Below, piece by piece: positions 1 to 5,639 of a DNA stretch of 5,639 nucleotides (its first letter is position 1; each line of letters begins with the position of its first letter). The translations under genes were made by a program, and so were the position numbers. The notes under the pieces were generated by a model. It was not told the origin of the DNA, did no database searches, and saw only the letters and a list, made by a program, of their open reading frames with translations. Origin of the DNA: Spirochaetia bacterium UBA5550 (lineage in GTDB: Bacteria > Spirochaetota > UBA4802 > UBA5550); NCBI GenBank assembly GCA_002425885.1, contig DINC01000043.1:1-5639 (forward strand). Direction: 5' to 3'.

Positions 1-21
1 ATTTTAAGATTTATTATACAA

Positions 22-49
22 TAAAAAGGGGCGGGAGTTACCCCGCCCC
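22..49 (-). terminator. Intrinsic terminator of the dehydrogenase/CoA-transferase operon
   Basis: On the minus strand an 8-bp, almost all G/C stem (arms 42-49 and 28-35, loop of six bases 36-41) is followed at once by TTTTTAT (27 down to 21). It lies 36 bases past the TAA of the CoA-transferase gene. This is the textbook layout of a Rho-independent terminator. On the plus strand the stem is not followed by a T-run, so it should work mainly in the minus direction. Confidence 0.93.
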
Positions 50-85
50 GAAGGCTTATTCTTAAACAGATACAGCCGGTAACAG

Positions 86-1429
86 TTAAGCACTAAGTTT
101 ATTTGTGCGCACCCATATTTTCTGCTTTTCAGCCATTTTCACAAGGTCGTCTCTCACTGCGGGGTGCGCGATATTTATCAGCTCCTCAGCCCTCTGCCAT
201 GTTGATTTTGCTTTCAGCATAGCAATTCCGTATTCAGTTACAACATAGTTCGTGATACTTCGCGGAACTGTCACTGTTGCTCCCGCAGGCAGGGTAGGAG
301 TTATTCTTGAAATAATATGCCCGTCTTTTTCATTGGAGGATCTCAGGCATATAAAACCTTTCCCCCCCACAGATCTGTAAGCTCCGAAAATAAAATCGAA
401 CTGCCCGCCGGTACCTGATATCTGCCTTACACCGGAAGATTCAGAACATACCTGTCCATAAAGATCCACTTCAACTGCATTATTGATTGCTATCACATTA
501 TCATTCTGTGCAATCCTGAATGGATCATTTGTGTAACTTACAGGGTATGTCGCGCAGACAGGATTATTATCCAGGAAATCATAAAGCTTTTTTGTACCCA
601 TAGCAAAAGTATATACTATCTTACCTTTATCAATAGATTTAAACTTTCCATGTGTCTTGCCATTGTTATACATATCAACAAATGAGTCTACAAGCATCTC
701 CGTATGTATTCCAAGATCCTTCAGGTCTGATTTTGCAATCATGGCGCCAACTATGTTAGGCATTGCACCAATACCAAGCTGAAGACATGCTTTATCAGGG
801 ATTTCATTCATTACAAGTTCTGCTATTTTTTTATCAACATCAGAAACAGGAATATCAGGAAGTTCAATGAGCGGCCTGTCATCACCATGAACAATATAAC
901 CGACCTGTGATATATGGATTGATTCACATGCTCCACCCAGACACTTTGGAAGAGAATTATTTACTTCAACAATGACTATTTTCGCAGCTTCACACATGGC
1001 AAGTGTTATTGAATTGCTTGTGCTGAGATTAAAAAATCCCGCCTTATCCATGGGACCCACTTTAATCATTGCAACATCAGGAACAACGTATCCTCTTTCA
1101 AAGAATGTAGGCCCTTCATGATATGTAAGAGAGATATAGTTGCAGAGATTATTATCATGAGACCGCCTGCTCGCAGTGCTGAAGTGCCAGTCGTTATAGA
1201 TAAAATGATTTCTCCCGGGATCCTGCTGAACTACCTGTGGGACATAGGGGCAACAGACAGATCTTACCTCTACATTATGCAGTTCCTCTTTACGCCGTGC
1301 AAGAGCAGCATCAAGTATATGAGAATTCATGACAAATTCTCCATAATGCACCAGATCTCCGGATTTAACTACTTTTACCGCTTCATCAGATGTAACCGTT
1401 TTTCTTTCATATTCAGCTTTATAAGTCAT
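86..1429 (-). CDS. Acetyl-CoA hydrolase/transferase family CoA-transferase (butyryl-CoA:acetate / 4-hydroxybutyrate CoA-transferase type)
   Basis: A 447-residue family I-type CoA-transferase, predicted cytoplasmic, that moves CoA between an acyl-CoA and a free acid, typically acetate. The length is normal for the family and the protein looks complete. The N-terminal acetyl-CoA hydrolase/transferase domain covers about residues 8-185 and the C-terminal domain about 270-425. Visible motifs are GIGAMPN (219-225), HTEM (242-245), SGTGGQFDF (338-346), GGKGFI (355-360) and VVTEYGIA (396-403). In the studied 4-hydroxybutyrate CoA-transferase family the Glu in the HTE motif forms the glutamyl-CoA intermediate; here that is Glu244. 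The GTGGQ-DF and GGKGFICL blocks resemble butyryl-CoA:acetate transferases more than acetyl-CoA hydrolases, but acyl specificity (butyrate, propionate, 4-hydroxybutyrate) cannot be read from sequence alone. The start is set by GGAGG seven bases before the ATG. It is the second gene after an acyl-CoA dehydrogenase, 27 bases apart, and ends in TAA before a strong terminator. No frameshift or missing key residue is seen. Confidence 0.93.
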   Translation of the reverse strand: MTYKAEYERKTVTSDEAVKVVKSGDLVHYGEFVMNSHILDAALARRKEELHNVEVRSVCCPYVPQVVQQDPGRNHFIYNDWHFSTASRRSHDNNLCNYISLTYHEGPTFFERGYVVPDVAMIKVGPMDKAGFFNLSTSNSITLAMCEAAKIVIVEVNNSLPKCLGGACESIHISQVGYIVHGDDRPLIELPDIPVSDVDKKIAELVMNEIPDKACLQLGIGAMPNIVGAMIAKSDLKDLGIHTEMLVDSFVDMYNNGKTHGKFKSIDKGKIVYTFAMGTKKLYDFLDNNPVCATYPVSYTNDPFRIAQNDNVIAINNAVEVDLYGQVCSESSGVRQISGTGGQFDFIFGAYRSVGGKGFICLRSSNEKDGHIISRITPTLPAGATVTVPRSITNYVVTEYGIAMLKAKSTWQRAEELINIAHPAVRDDLVKMAEKQKIWVRTNKLSA

Positions 1430-1436
1430 ACTATTA

Positions 1437-1441
1437 CCTCC
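1437..1441 (-). promoter_or_regulatory. Ribosome binding site of the CoA-transferase gene
   Basis: GGAGG on the minus strand, seven bases before the ATG at 1427-1429. It lies inside the 27-base gap after the dehydrogenase stop codon. It fixes the CoA-transferase start and leaves little room for a separate promoter, which supports co-transcription of the two genes. Confidence 0.88.
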
Positions 1442-1456
1442 GTAACTGTTTTATAT

Positions 1457-2680
1457 TTATTCGTATTCGCTTAGAACACTGTTGCCTATTACGAGCCGCT
1501 GGATCTCTGAAGTTCCTTCATAAATTTCAGTAATCCTTGCATCCCTGTAAAGACGCTCAGCAATATAATCTTTCACATACCCGTACCCGCCATGTATCTG
1601 CATACATTTATGTGTGCACCTGTGCGCGCACTCTGAAGCATAAAGTTTTGCCATAGCAGAATATCTGGATGCTTTCCTCCTGTCTCCCGTGTTAAGAAGT
1701 TCCGCTGTTTTATAAATAAGCAGCCATGCTGCTTCAATCTCGGTAGCCATATCAGCAATCATAAACTGAATAGCCTGAAGTTTAGAAATAGGCTTTCCGA
1801 ACTGTTTCCTCTGGTGCGCGTATTCAGCTGCTGCGTCAAGAGCTGCCTGTGCGATGCCAAGAGCCTGGGCAGCGACTCCTACACGCCCCCCGTCCAGAGT
1901 ATGCATGGCAATTTTAAAACCATCACCCGGTTTGCCTAAAATATTCTCCTCCGGGATCTCGCAGTTATCATAAACCATCTCTGTTGTTGATGAAGCACAA
2001 ATACCAAGCTTATCCTCAACTTTCCCCACTGAAAAACCCGGTGTGCCTTTCTCGACGATAAAAAAGCCGGTGTTTCTCCCTTTCTGGCCGTCTTTATCTG
2101 TCACAGCAAGAACAACGTGCACGTCGCAAACAACGCCATTTGTTATGAAATTTTTGCTGCCATTAAGTATCCATTTCCCGTTCTTAAGCACAGCAGTAGT
2201 CTTTGTGCCGCCTGCATCTGAACCAGCCTCAGGTTCGGTGATTGCGAATGCGCCGATATGTTCTCCTGAGCATAGTTTTGGGAGATACTTCTCTTTCTGC
2301 GCTTCAGTTCCAAAATAGTAAATCGGGGATACACAGAGAGAGTTGTGTGCAGCAAGTATTGTGCCTGTAGACGCACAGTACTTTGACAGTTCACTTATGG
2401 CAATTGAGTAGCTTACATAATCCATCCCTGAACCATTATATTCTTCAGGGTAAACAATACCCATCATCCCCAGTTCACCGAGCTTCTTTGTAGTCTCCAT
2501 GGGAAATCTGTGAGTTCTGTCAATCTCAACCGCCTGTTCTTTAAGAACTTTTTCTCCAAAGTCACGGCACATGTCCCGTACCATCTGCTGCTCTTCAGTA
2601 AGTTCAAATACGCTCAATTTAAGGAGATTGCCTGACGCTTCACCTGTTTCTGATGATTCTTTATCCAGCCTTGTGTTCAT
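1457..2680 (-). CDS. Acyl-CoA dehydrogenase, short-chain (butyryl-CoA dehydrogenase-like)
   Basis: A 407-residue FAD-dependent acyl-CoA dehydrogenase. The family interconverts acyl-CoA and trans-2-enoyl-CoA, usually exchanging electrons with electron-transfer flavoprotein. Three domains are visible: N-terminal helical (about 26-137), middle beta (about 142-238) and C-terminal helical (about 250-400). Family signatures are AITEPEAGSDAGG (146-158), RKQFGKPISKLQAIQ (291-305) and HGGYGYVKDY (363-372). The catalytic base of short- and medium-chain members is the Glu in IYEGTSEIQ, here Glu388, and it is present. The overall pattern is closest to short-chain/butyryl-CoA dehydrogenases; branched-chain or other short-chain substrates are possible. 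The start is fixed by GGAGG five bases before the ATG. Family members usually begin near the FxLTEEQQ segment, which here starts at about residue 25, so roughly 20 polar residues are extra at the N-terminus. The gene leads a two-gene operon with the CoA-transferase. No etfA/etfB genes are in the window. Confidence 0.95.
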   Translation of the reverse strand: MNTRLDKESSETGEASGNLLKLSVFELTEEQQMVRDMCRDFGEKVLKEQAVEIDRTHRFPMETTKKLGELGMMGIVYPEEYNGSGMDYVSYSIAISELSKYCASTGTILAAHNSLCVSPIYYFGTEAQKEKYLPKLCSGEHIGAFAITEPEAGSDAGGTKTTAVLKNGKWILNGSKNFITNGVVCDVHVVLAVTDKDGQKGRNTGFFIVEKGTPGFSVGKVEDKLGICASSTTEMVYDNCEIPEENILGKPGDGFKIAMHTLDGGRVGVAAQALGIAQAALDAAAEYAHQRKQFGKPISKLQAIQFMIADMATEIEAAWLLIYKTAELLNTGDRRKASRYSAMAKLYASECAHRCTHKCMQIHGGYGYVKDYIAERLYRDARITEIYEGTSEIQRLVIGNSVLSEYE

Positions 2681-2685
2681 ATAAG

Positions 2686-2690
2686 CCTCC
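2686..2690 (-). promoter_or_regulatory. Ribosome binding site of the acyl-CoA dehydrogenase gene
   Basis: GGAGG on the minus strand, five bases before the ATG at 2678-2680. It supports the long start that includes the extra N-terminal residues, because no in-frame ATG with a comparable site occurs near the conserved FxLTEEQQ segment. Confidence 0.88.
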
Positions 2691-2720
2691 GATAAGATTT
2701 TTTTATAATGTCATAACATG

Positions 2721-2748
2721 ATAATACATATAACATTTGTTATGCCAA
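2721..2748 (-). promoter_or_regulatory. Sigma70-like promoter of the dehydrogenase/CoA-transferase operon
   Basis: On the minus strand, TTGGCA (2748-2743, five of six matches to TTGACA) and TATTAT (2726-2721, five of six matches to TATAAT) are separated by 16 bases. Transcription would start near 2713-2716, about 35 bases before the ATG, which leaves room for the GGAGG site. The surrounding DNA is AT-rich, so chance matches are possible, but spacing and position are right for the operon. A weaker TTGAAA lies further upstream without a convincing -10 at normal spacing. Confidence 0.6.
2730..2743. promoter_or_regulatory. Perfect 14-base palindrome in the promoter spacer, candidate operator
   Basis: ATAACA-TT-TGTTAT is a perfect inverted repeat with 6-base arms and a 2-base centre. 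It lies between the predicted -35 and -10 boxes and shares one base with the -35. The half-site ATAACA recurs at 2713-2718, close to the predicted transcription start. A symmetric element here would let a dimeric repressor block RNA polymerase. The binding protein is unknown; no TetR- or GntR-type gene is in the window. AT-rich DNA makes short palindromes commoner, so this stays a candidate. Confidence 0.4.
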
Positions 2749-2834
2749 TCGGGGGATTACATATATGTTTGATGTGTTGATTTATATTTTTTTCAATAAA
2801 AGATTTTCTTAGAACGGCAATGGAGTATTTTCGG

Positions 2835-2859
2835 AAAAAGAGAGTAGGGGGAGCCCCTA
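2835..2859 (-). terminator. Possible weak intrinsic terminator after the response-regulator gene
   Basis: On the minus strand TAGGGG (2859-2854), a 3-base loop and CCCCTA (2850-2845) form a 6-bp stem, with a TTTTT run at 2839-2835 after a 5-base gap. It begins 43 bases past the TAG that ends the regulator reading frame, and upstream of the next promoter. The displaced T-run makes it weaker than the terminator at 22-49. Some transcripts may read through into the metabolic operon. Confidence 0.5.
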
Positions 2860-2902
2860 TGCAACAGCAGATTTAAAAACGGCTGGTAGCAGATTAGTAA
2901 TT

Positions 2903-3574
2903 CTATTTCTGCCTGGTGAGTTCCCATTGAGATGCGTGCTGGATTAATTCCGTGGCGTTTTTAAGATTAAGCTTTTCTTTTATGTGTTCCCTGTATGTAT
3001 CAACTGTCTTTATACTGAGCCTCAGTTTTTAAGCGATTTCACGGGTTTCGTTACCCTGTCCGATAAGTTCAAATACCTGAAGTTCTCTGTCTGTAAGGGA
3101 GGAGAGAGCTGTGTCATCTATGCCTGTTCCTTTACCAATAGCTTTTTTAAGAAGCCTGTCCTTAATCCGGTCGCTTGCATAGATCTCATTTGAAAGAACA
3201 GTTCTTATAGCTTTAATTAAAAGTTCAGATGCCTCCTGTTTCATGATGTAGCCGATTGCTCCTGCTGCAAATGCTCTTTCCGCGTAAAAAGTTTCATCAA
3301 ACACTGAAAGAACAAGAATCGGGATGTCAGCATTTATACGCTTGATATACTTGATAAGATCTATACCATTCATGTCACGAAGAGATATATCTACAATAAC
3401 TATATCAGGCCTGTTATTTTTCAGAAACTCAAGGGCTTTTTCGCCGCTTTCAGCTTCGCTGCACCGGCTGATGTCATCAAGTTGTGATATCAGAGTTGAA
3501 AGGCCCATCCTTACAATGGAGTGATCTTCGACAATAAGTACTGTGTGCCGTTTATTCATTGTTCGAACAGCCAT
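2903..3574 (-). pseudogene. NarL/FixJ-family response regulator interrupted by an in-frame TAA in the LuxR-type HTH
   Basis: Response regulator, partner of the kinase immediately upstream. As read, translation gives 181 residues ending at TAA 3029-3031. The receiver domain (about 10-126) is intact: acidic pair Glu16/Asp17, phosphoacceptor Asp62, switch Ser90 and Lys112. A LuxR/GerE HTH begins at LTDRE (160-164) but stops after REIA. Past the TAA the same frame runs 41 more codons, beginning [20 protein letters not shown] and ending at TAG 2903-2905. It restores a normal HTH, and the intact protein would be 223 residues, usual for the family. Codon 182 normally encodes a residue such as Glu (EIAEKL pattern), so one base change from GAA would explain the TAA. 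The truncated protein lacks the recognition and dimerisation helices and should not bind DNA normally. The start is set by GAGGA directly after the kinase stop. A nonsense mutation, a sequencing error or stop readthrough are all possible. Confidence 0.85.
3029..3031 (-). other. In-frame TAA stop inside the HTH domain of the response regulator
   Basis: The minus-strand codons run GAA ATC GCT TAA AAA CTG AGG, encoding E-I-A-stop-K-L-R. The conserved HTH continues on both sides in one frame with no insertion or deletion. The dehydrogenase and CoA-transferase genes here end in TAA, so TAA is a normal stop in this genome and a reassigned code is unlikely. Confidence 0.9.
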
Positions 3575-3578
3575 ATAT

Positions 3579-3583
3579 TCCTC
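3579..3583 (-). promoter_or_regulatory. Ribosome binding site of the response regulator, abutting the kinase stop codon
   Basis: The minus strand reads TGA-GAGGA-ATAT-ATG: the kinase TGA (3586-3584) is followed directly by GAGGA and then, four bases later, the regulator ATG (3574-3572). This favours this start over a second Met five codons later, which has no clear site. Translation of the two proteins is probably coupled. Confidence 0.75.
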
Positions 3584-5639
3584 TCACGTGTTATTCTTCC
3601 TGAGTCTGCATGTTACAGTAACACCGCAGCCATCACTGTTGTTCCCTATATAAATCTTTGCACCGACCATCTTTGCCCTGAACTTCATGAGTTTGAGACC
3701 AAAACCGCTGCTCTCCCTGAAATTCTTGTCTTTAAAACCGCAGCCGTTATCTGTAACTTCAAGTGTAATATCATCGATGCTGTTCCGGAGCAGTATTGTG
3801 ATGGTATCCGCGTCTCCATGTTTAACAGCATTATGCACAGCCTCATTTGCGATGTAATAAAGTTCTGTTGCTTTAATTACATCAATATCATCTTCTTCAT
3901 TTTCCTCTTCGAAGCTGCAGGATATTTCATATATTTCACTTACCGAGGTTGCAAGGTTTTTAAGCGTGCTGGGAAGGCCTTCATAATCGATCTCAACAAG
4001 GAAGAGGCCTTTAAGAAGTTTTTTCGCCAGAGATAAAGACTCACTTATAAGATCATGTAGTTTCCGGATATCTTTCATTTCAATGGTTCTGCCGGTCTGC
4101 TTCTTGATTTCAAGTGTGCGGATAAGAAGAGAAATTCCTGTTAAGTACTGAATAAGGTTGTCATGAAGAAGTTCACCAACCCGCTGCTGTTCGCGTTTAC
4201 TGATTTCATTTATCTGACCGAGAAGATAGTTATACTCTGTCATGTCAATAAGCGTGACAACATACTGCTGCGGCGCAGGGCCAAGTGCTGTAAGACAGTA
4301 GACATCTTTAATTTTACCATCAATATCTTTAATACGGAATTCACTCTGGTTGATTAAAGAAGCTTCATCTGCCCCGAGTTCCCTGGCGTTTTTCCTTATC
4401 TCTCTGACATATTCCGGTATTACAAAATCCTGCCATGTCATCCTCCCTTCTATCAGCTTTTTAGAATAACCGGATAGTTTAACCATGCCATCATTAACAA
4501 GTACAAGGAGATCATTTTTGACAATCCCCATTGCAGAGCCTGAACTTTCGAATATAGTTTTATACATCTCCTCCGAAAGCCTGAGCGCGTTTTCAAGCTG
4601 TTTCTTCTCAGTTATATCAAAAAAGATTGAAATGATACAATTGACACCATCAAGCAGAATCGGTTCAGCAGAATAGATATAATTATGCAAATCACCATTC
4701 TTGTGTCTGAACCTGATCTCAATATTCTTGATAGTCTGCCCCTGTCTTAGCAGAGGAATAATCCTGTCTCTGTCGCCCGGAGGCTCCCAGATATTAATAT
4801 TAAATACAGTGCTACCTATAATGTCAGACCTGACATAGCCCGTATTACGGAGGAACTCATCATTTACCTCCATGATGAGTCCGTCATCAAGCGATGTAAT
4901 GCTGAGGCTGATTGGTGCAGCTCTGAATGTCCGGGAAAACTTCTCCTCCGAAATACGCAGAGCCTCTTCAAGCTCCTTTCTCTCAGTAATATCAAAAAAA
5001 TTTGAGATAATACAGTCAACATCACCAATCCTGACTGGTTCGCCGGAGTAGATATAGTTGTGCAGTTCGCCGTTCTTATGCCTGAAGATAATCTCCCTGT
5101 TCTTCACAGGCTTCCAGTTTTTAAGAGGAGCAAGTATCTTTTCACGGACTTCCGGTGTTTCCCATATATTGATTCCGAAAACAGTGTTCCCTTCAACCTC
5201 TGACCTGGTGTATCCCGTGTTTCTTAAAAATTCATCATTAACCTCAACAATCCGCCCTTCGTTAAGTGTGGTAATTGTAAGACTTATTGGCGCGAAGTGG
5301 AAAGAGCGTGAATACTTTTCAGCGGAACTGCGGAGAGCGTCATCATTCGGTATTGCCGGTGAGGATAGCTTACCTGCCTGAACCTGTCGTGGAGACAGTT
5401 CATTCTTTGCTGCCGAACATATTGTTATATACTCACCGGACACATAATCAGTAACCCGATCTGAAATATCAGAAATAATGCAGTATATAAACTGTTCGGA
5501 GTTTAATGTTTTCTTAAGAAGGTTGATACCGAAAGTAACAGCACGCCCCATGGAATCGAAAGTCGGAAACATGATACATTTACGCAGTGAACAGTTTTCT
5601 GATGTGAGTATCCCATTTATATAATCCAGGGCTGTAACT
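3584..5639 (-). CDS. Multi-PAS sensor histidine kinase (HisKA_3/HATPase_c), 5'-partial at the window edge
   Basis: Sensor kinase expected to autophosphorylate and pass phosphate to the regulator encoded 9 bases downstream. The ATG at 5572 gives 662 residues, but the frame stays open to the right edge (22 further codons, no stop) and that ATG has no ribosome binding site, so the true start is probably outside. Numbering from that ATG: the end of a probable PAS domain (to about 40), PAS domains at about 82-206 and 207-331, a divergent third PAS (about 332-450), then HisKA_3 with LLHDNLIQ and phosphoacceptor His470. HATPase_c shows the N box ANEAVHNAVKHG (575-586), the G1 box DNGCGF (608-613) and the G2 box GFGLKLM (623-629). 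All catalytic motifs are present. Short charged helices (TERKELEEALR, TEKKQLENALR) link the PAS domains. No membrane segment is visible, so sensing is likely cytoplasmic unless one lies in the missing part. The ligand or cofactor cannot be deduced. The gene ends in TGA overlapping the next gene's translation signal. Confidence 0.93.
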   Translation of the reverse strand, partial: VTALDYINGILTSENCSLRKCIMFPTFDSMGRAVTFGINLLKKTLNSEQFIYCIISDISDRVTDYVSGEYITICSAAKNELSPRQVQAGKLSSPAIPNDDALRSSAEKYSRSFHFAPISLTITTLNEGRIVEVNDEFLRNTGYTRSEVEGNTVFGINIWETPEVREKILAPLKNWKPVKNREIIFRHKNGELHNYIYSGEPVRIGDVDCIISNFFDITERKELEEALRISEEKFSRTFRAAPISLSITSLDDGLIMEVNDEFLRNTGYVRSDIIGSTVFNINIWEPPGDRDRIIPLLRQGQTIKNIEIRFRHKNGDLHNYIYSAEPILLDGVNCIISIFFDITEKKQLENALRLSEEMYKTIFESSGSAMGIVKNDLLVLVNDGMVKLSGYSKKLIEGRMTWQDFVIPEYVREIRKNARELGADEASLINQSEFRIKDIDGKIKDVYCLTALGPAPQQYVVTLIDMTEYNYLLGQINEISKREQQRVGELLHDNLIQYLTGISLLIRTLEIKKQTGRTIEMKDIRKLHDLISESLSLAKKLLKGLFLVEIDYEGLPSTLKNLATSVSEIYEISCSFEEENEEDDIDVIKATELYYIANEAVHNAVKHGDADTITILLRNSIDDITLEVTDNGCGFKDKNFRESSGFGLKLMKFRAKMVGAKIYIGNNSDGCGVTVTCRLRKNNT
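4580..5329 (-). repeat. Tandem duplication of a 125-residue PAS unit inside the histidine kinase
   Basis: Residues 82-206 (4955-5329) and 207-331 (4580-4954) align without gaps at an offset of exactly 125 codons. By hand count about 79 of 125 positions are identical (around 63%). Shared blocks include VNDEFLRNTGY, FRHKNG-LHNYIYS and CIIS-FFDITE. The duplication includes the linker helix, so the unit is PAS plus linker. The next PAS (4223-4579) is far more divergent. Confidence 0.9.

Noticed and set aside
1118..1474. Plus-strand open frame of 118 codons opposite the start of the CoA-transferase gene
   Set aside because: It overlaps the conserved CoA-transferase N-terminal domain and the operon's intercistronic gap, and its translation is unlike any family. 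It is a shadow of the real gene.
1573..2394. Short open frames within the acyl-CoA dehydrogenase region (plus 2043-2318, minus 1573-1758 and 2143-2394)
   Set aside because: The dehydrogenase frame is fully intact with its signatures and catalytic Glu. These are alternative-frame shadows with no motifs.
2722..2748. Sigma54 promoter (TTGGCA start resembling a -24 element)
   Set aside because: The bases at the -12 position read GT rather than GC, and the rest of the consensus does not fit. The sigma70-like reading is better.
2747..2758. Small inverted repeat AATC-GGGG-GATT beside the -35 box
   Set aside because: Arms of only four bases around a four-base loop are expected by chance and have no further support.
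2903..3028. Downstream part of the regulator as a separate small gene encoding an isolated HTH
   Set aside because: There is no ATG, GTG or TTG start with a ribosome binding site at the beginning of the segment, and it continues the upstream frame exactly. It is better explained as the separated end of one gene.
3029..3031. Alternative genetic code in which TAA is a sense codon
   Set aside because: The dehydrogenase and CoA-transferase genes end in TAA exactly at their expected C-termini, so TAA works as a stop here.
3521..4036. Plus-strand open frame of 171 codons opposite the kinase ATPase domain and the regulator start
   Set aside because: It is antisense to well-supported coding sequence with all kinase motifs intact. 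Its translation shows no recognisable domain and it has no convincing ribosome binding site.

Overview
The window holds four genes, all on the minus strand. In transcription order (high to low coordinates) they are a PAS-type sensor histidine kinase that runs off the right edge, its NarL/FixJ-type response regulator, an acyl-CoA dehydrogenase, and a CoA-transferase of the 4-hydroxybutyrate/butyryl-CoA:acetate type. Base composition is moderate (low-to-mid 40s % G+C by eye), and all four genes look like the same genome. I see no mobile element, tRNA, rRNA or CRISPR array. The gene content suggests an anaerobic or facultatively anaerobic bacterium that handles short-chain acyl-CoAs. The multi-PAS cytoplasmic kinase fits many Gram-negative anaerobes, but I cannot place the organism from this sequence.

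Right half (2903-5639): a two-component pair. The kinase frame is open to the window edge, so its true N-terminus lies outside. The visible part has the tail of one probable PAS domain, two closely related tandem PAS domains of 125 residues each, a third divergent PAS domain, then HisKA_3 and HATPase_c. The regulator starts 9 bases after the kinase stop and has a complete receiver domain. Its DNA-binding domain is interrupted by one in-frame TAA. The rest of the HTH domain continues in the same frame for 41 codons to a natural-looking TAG. This is the most notable feature of the window.

Middle (2681-2902): a 222-base intergenic region. It has a weak hairpin plus T-run that could terminate the kinase/regulator transcript. 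It also has a good sigma70-like promoter for the downstream pair, with a perfect 14-base palindrome in its spacer.

Left half (1-2680): a two-gene operon, acyl-CoA dehydrogenase then CoA-transferase, with strong GGAGG ribosome binding sites, a 27-base gap, and a clear intrinsic terminator. Together the two enzymes would interconvert a short-chain enoyl-CoA, the saturated acyl-CoA and the free acid. That could be the last steps of butyrate-type fermentation, or in reverse the activation and first oxidation of a short-chain fatty acid. The sequence does not settle the direction. Whether the adjacent two-component system controls this operon is inference from proximity only.
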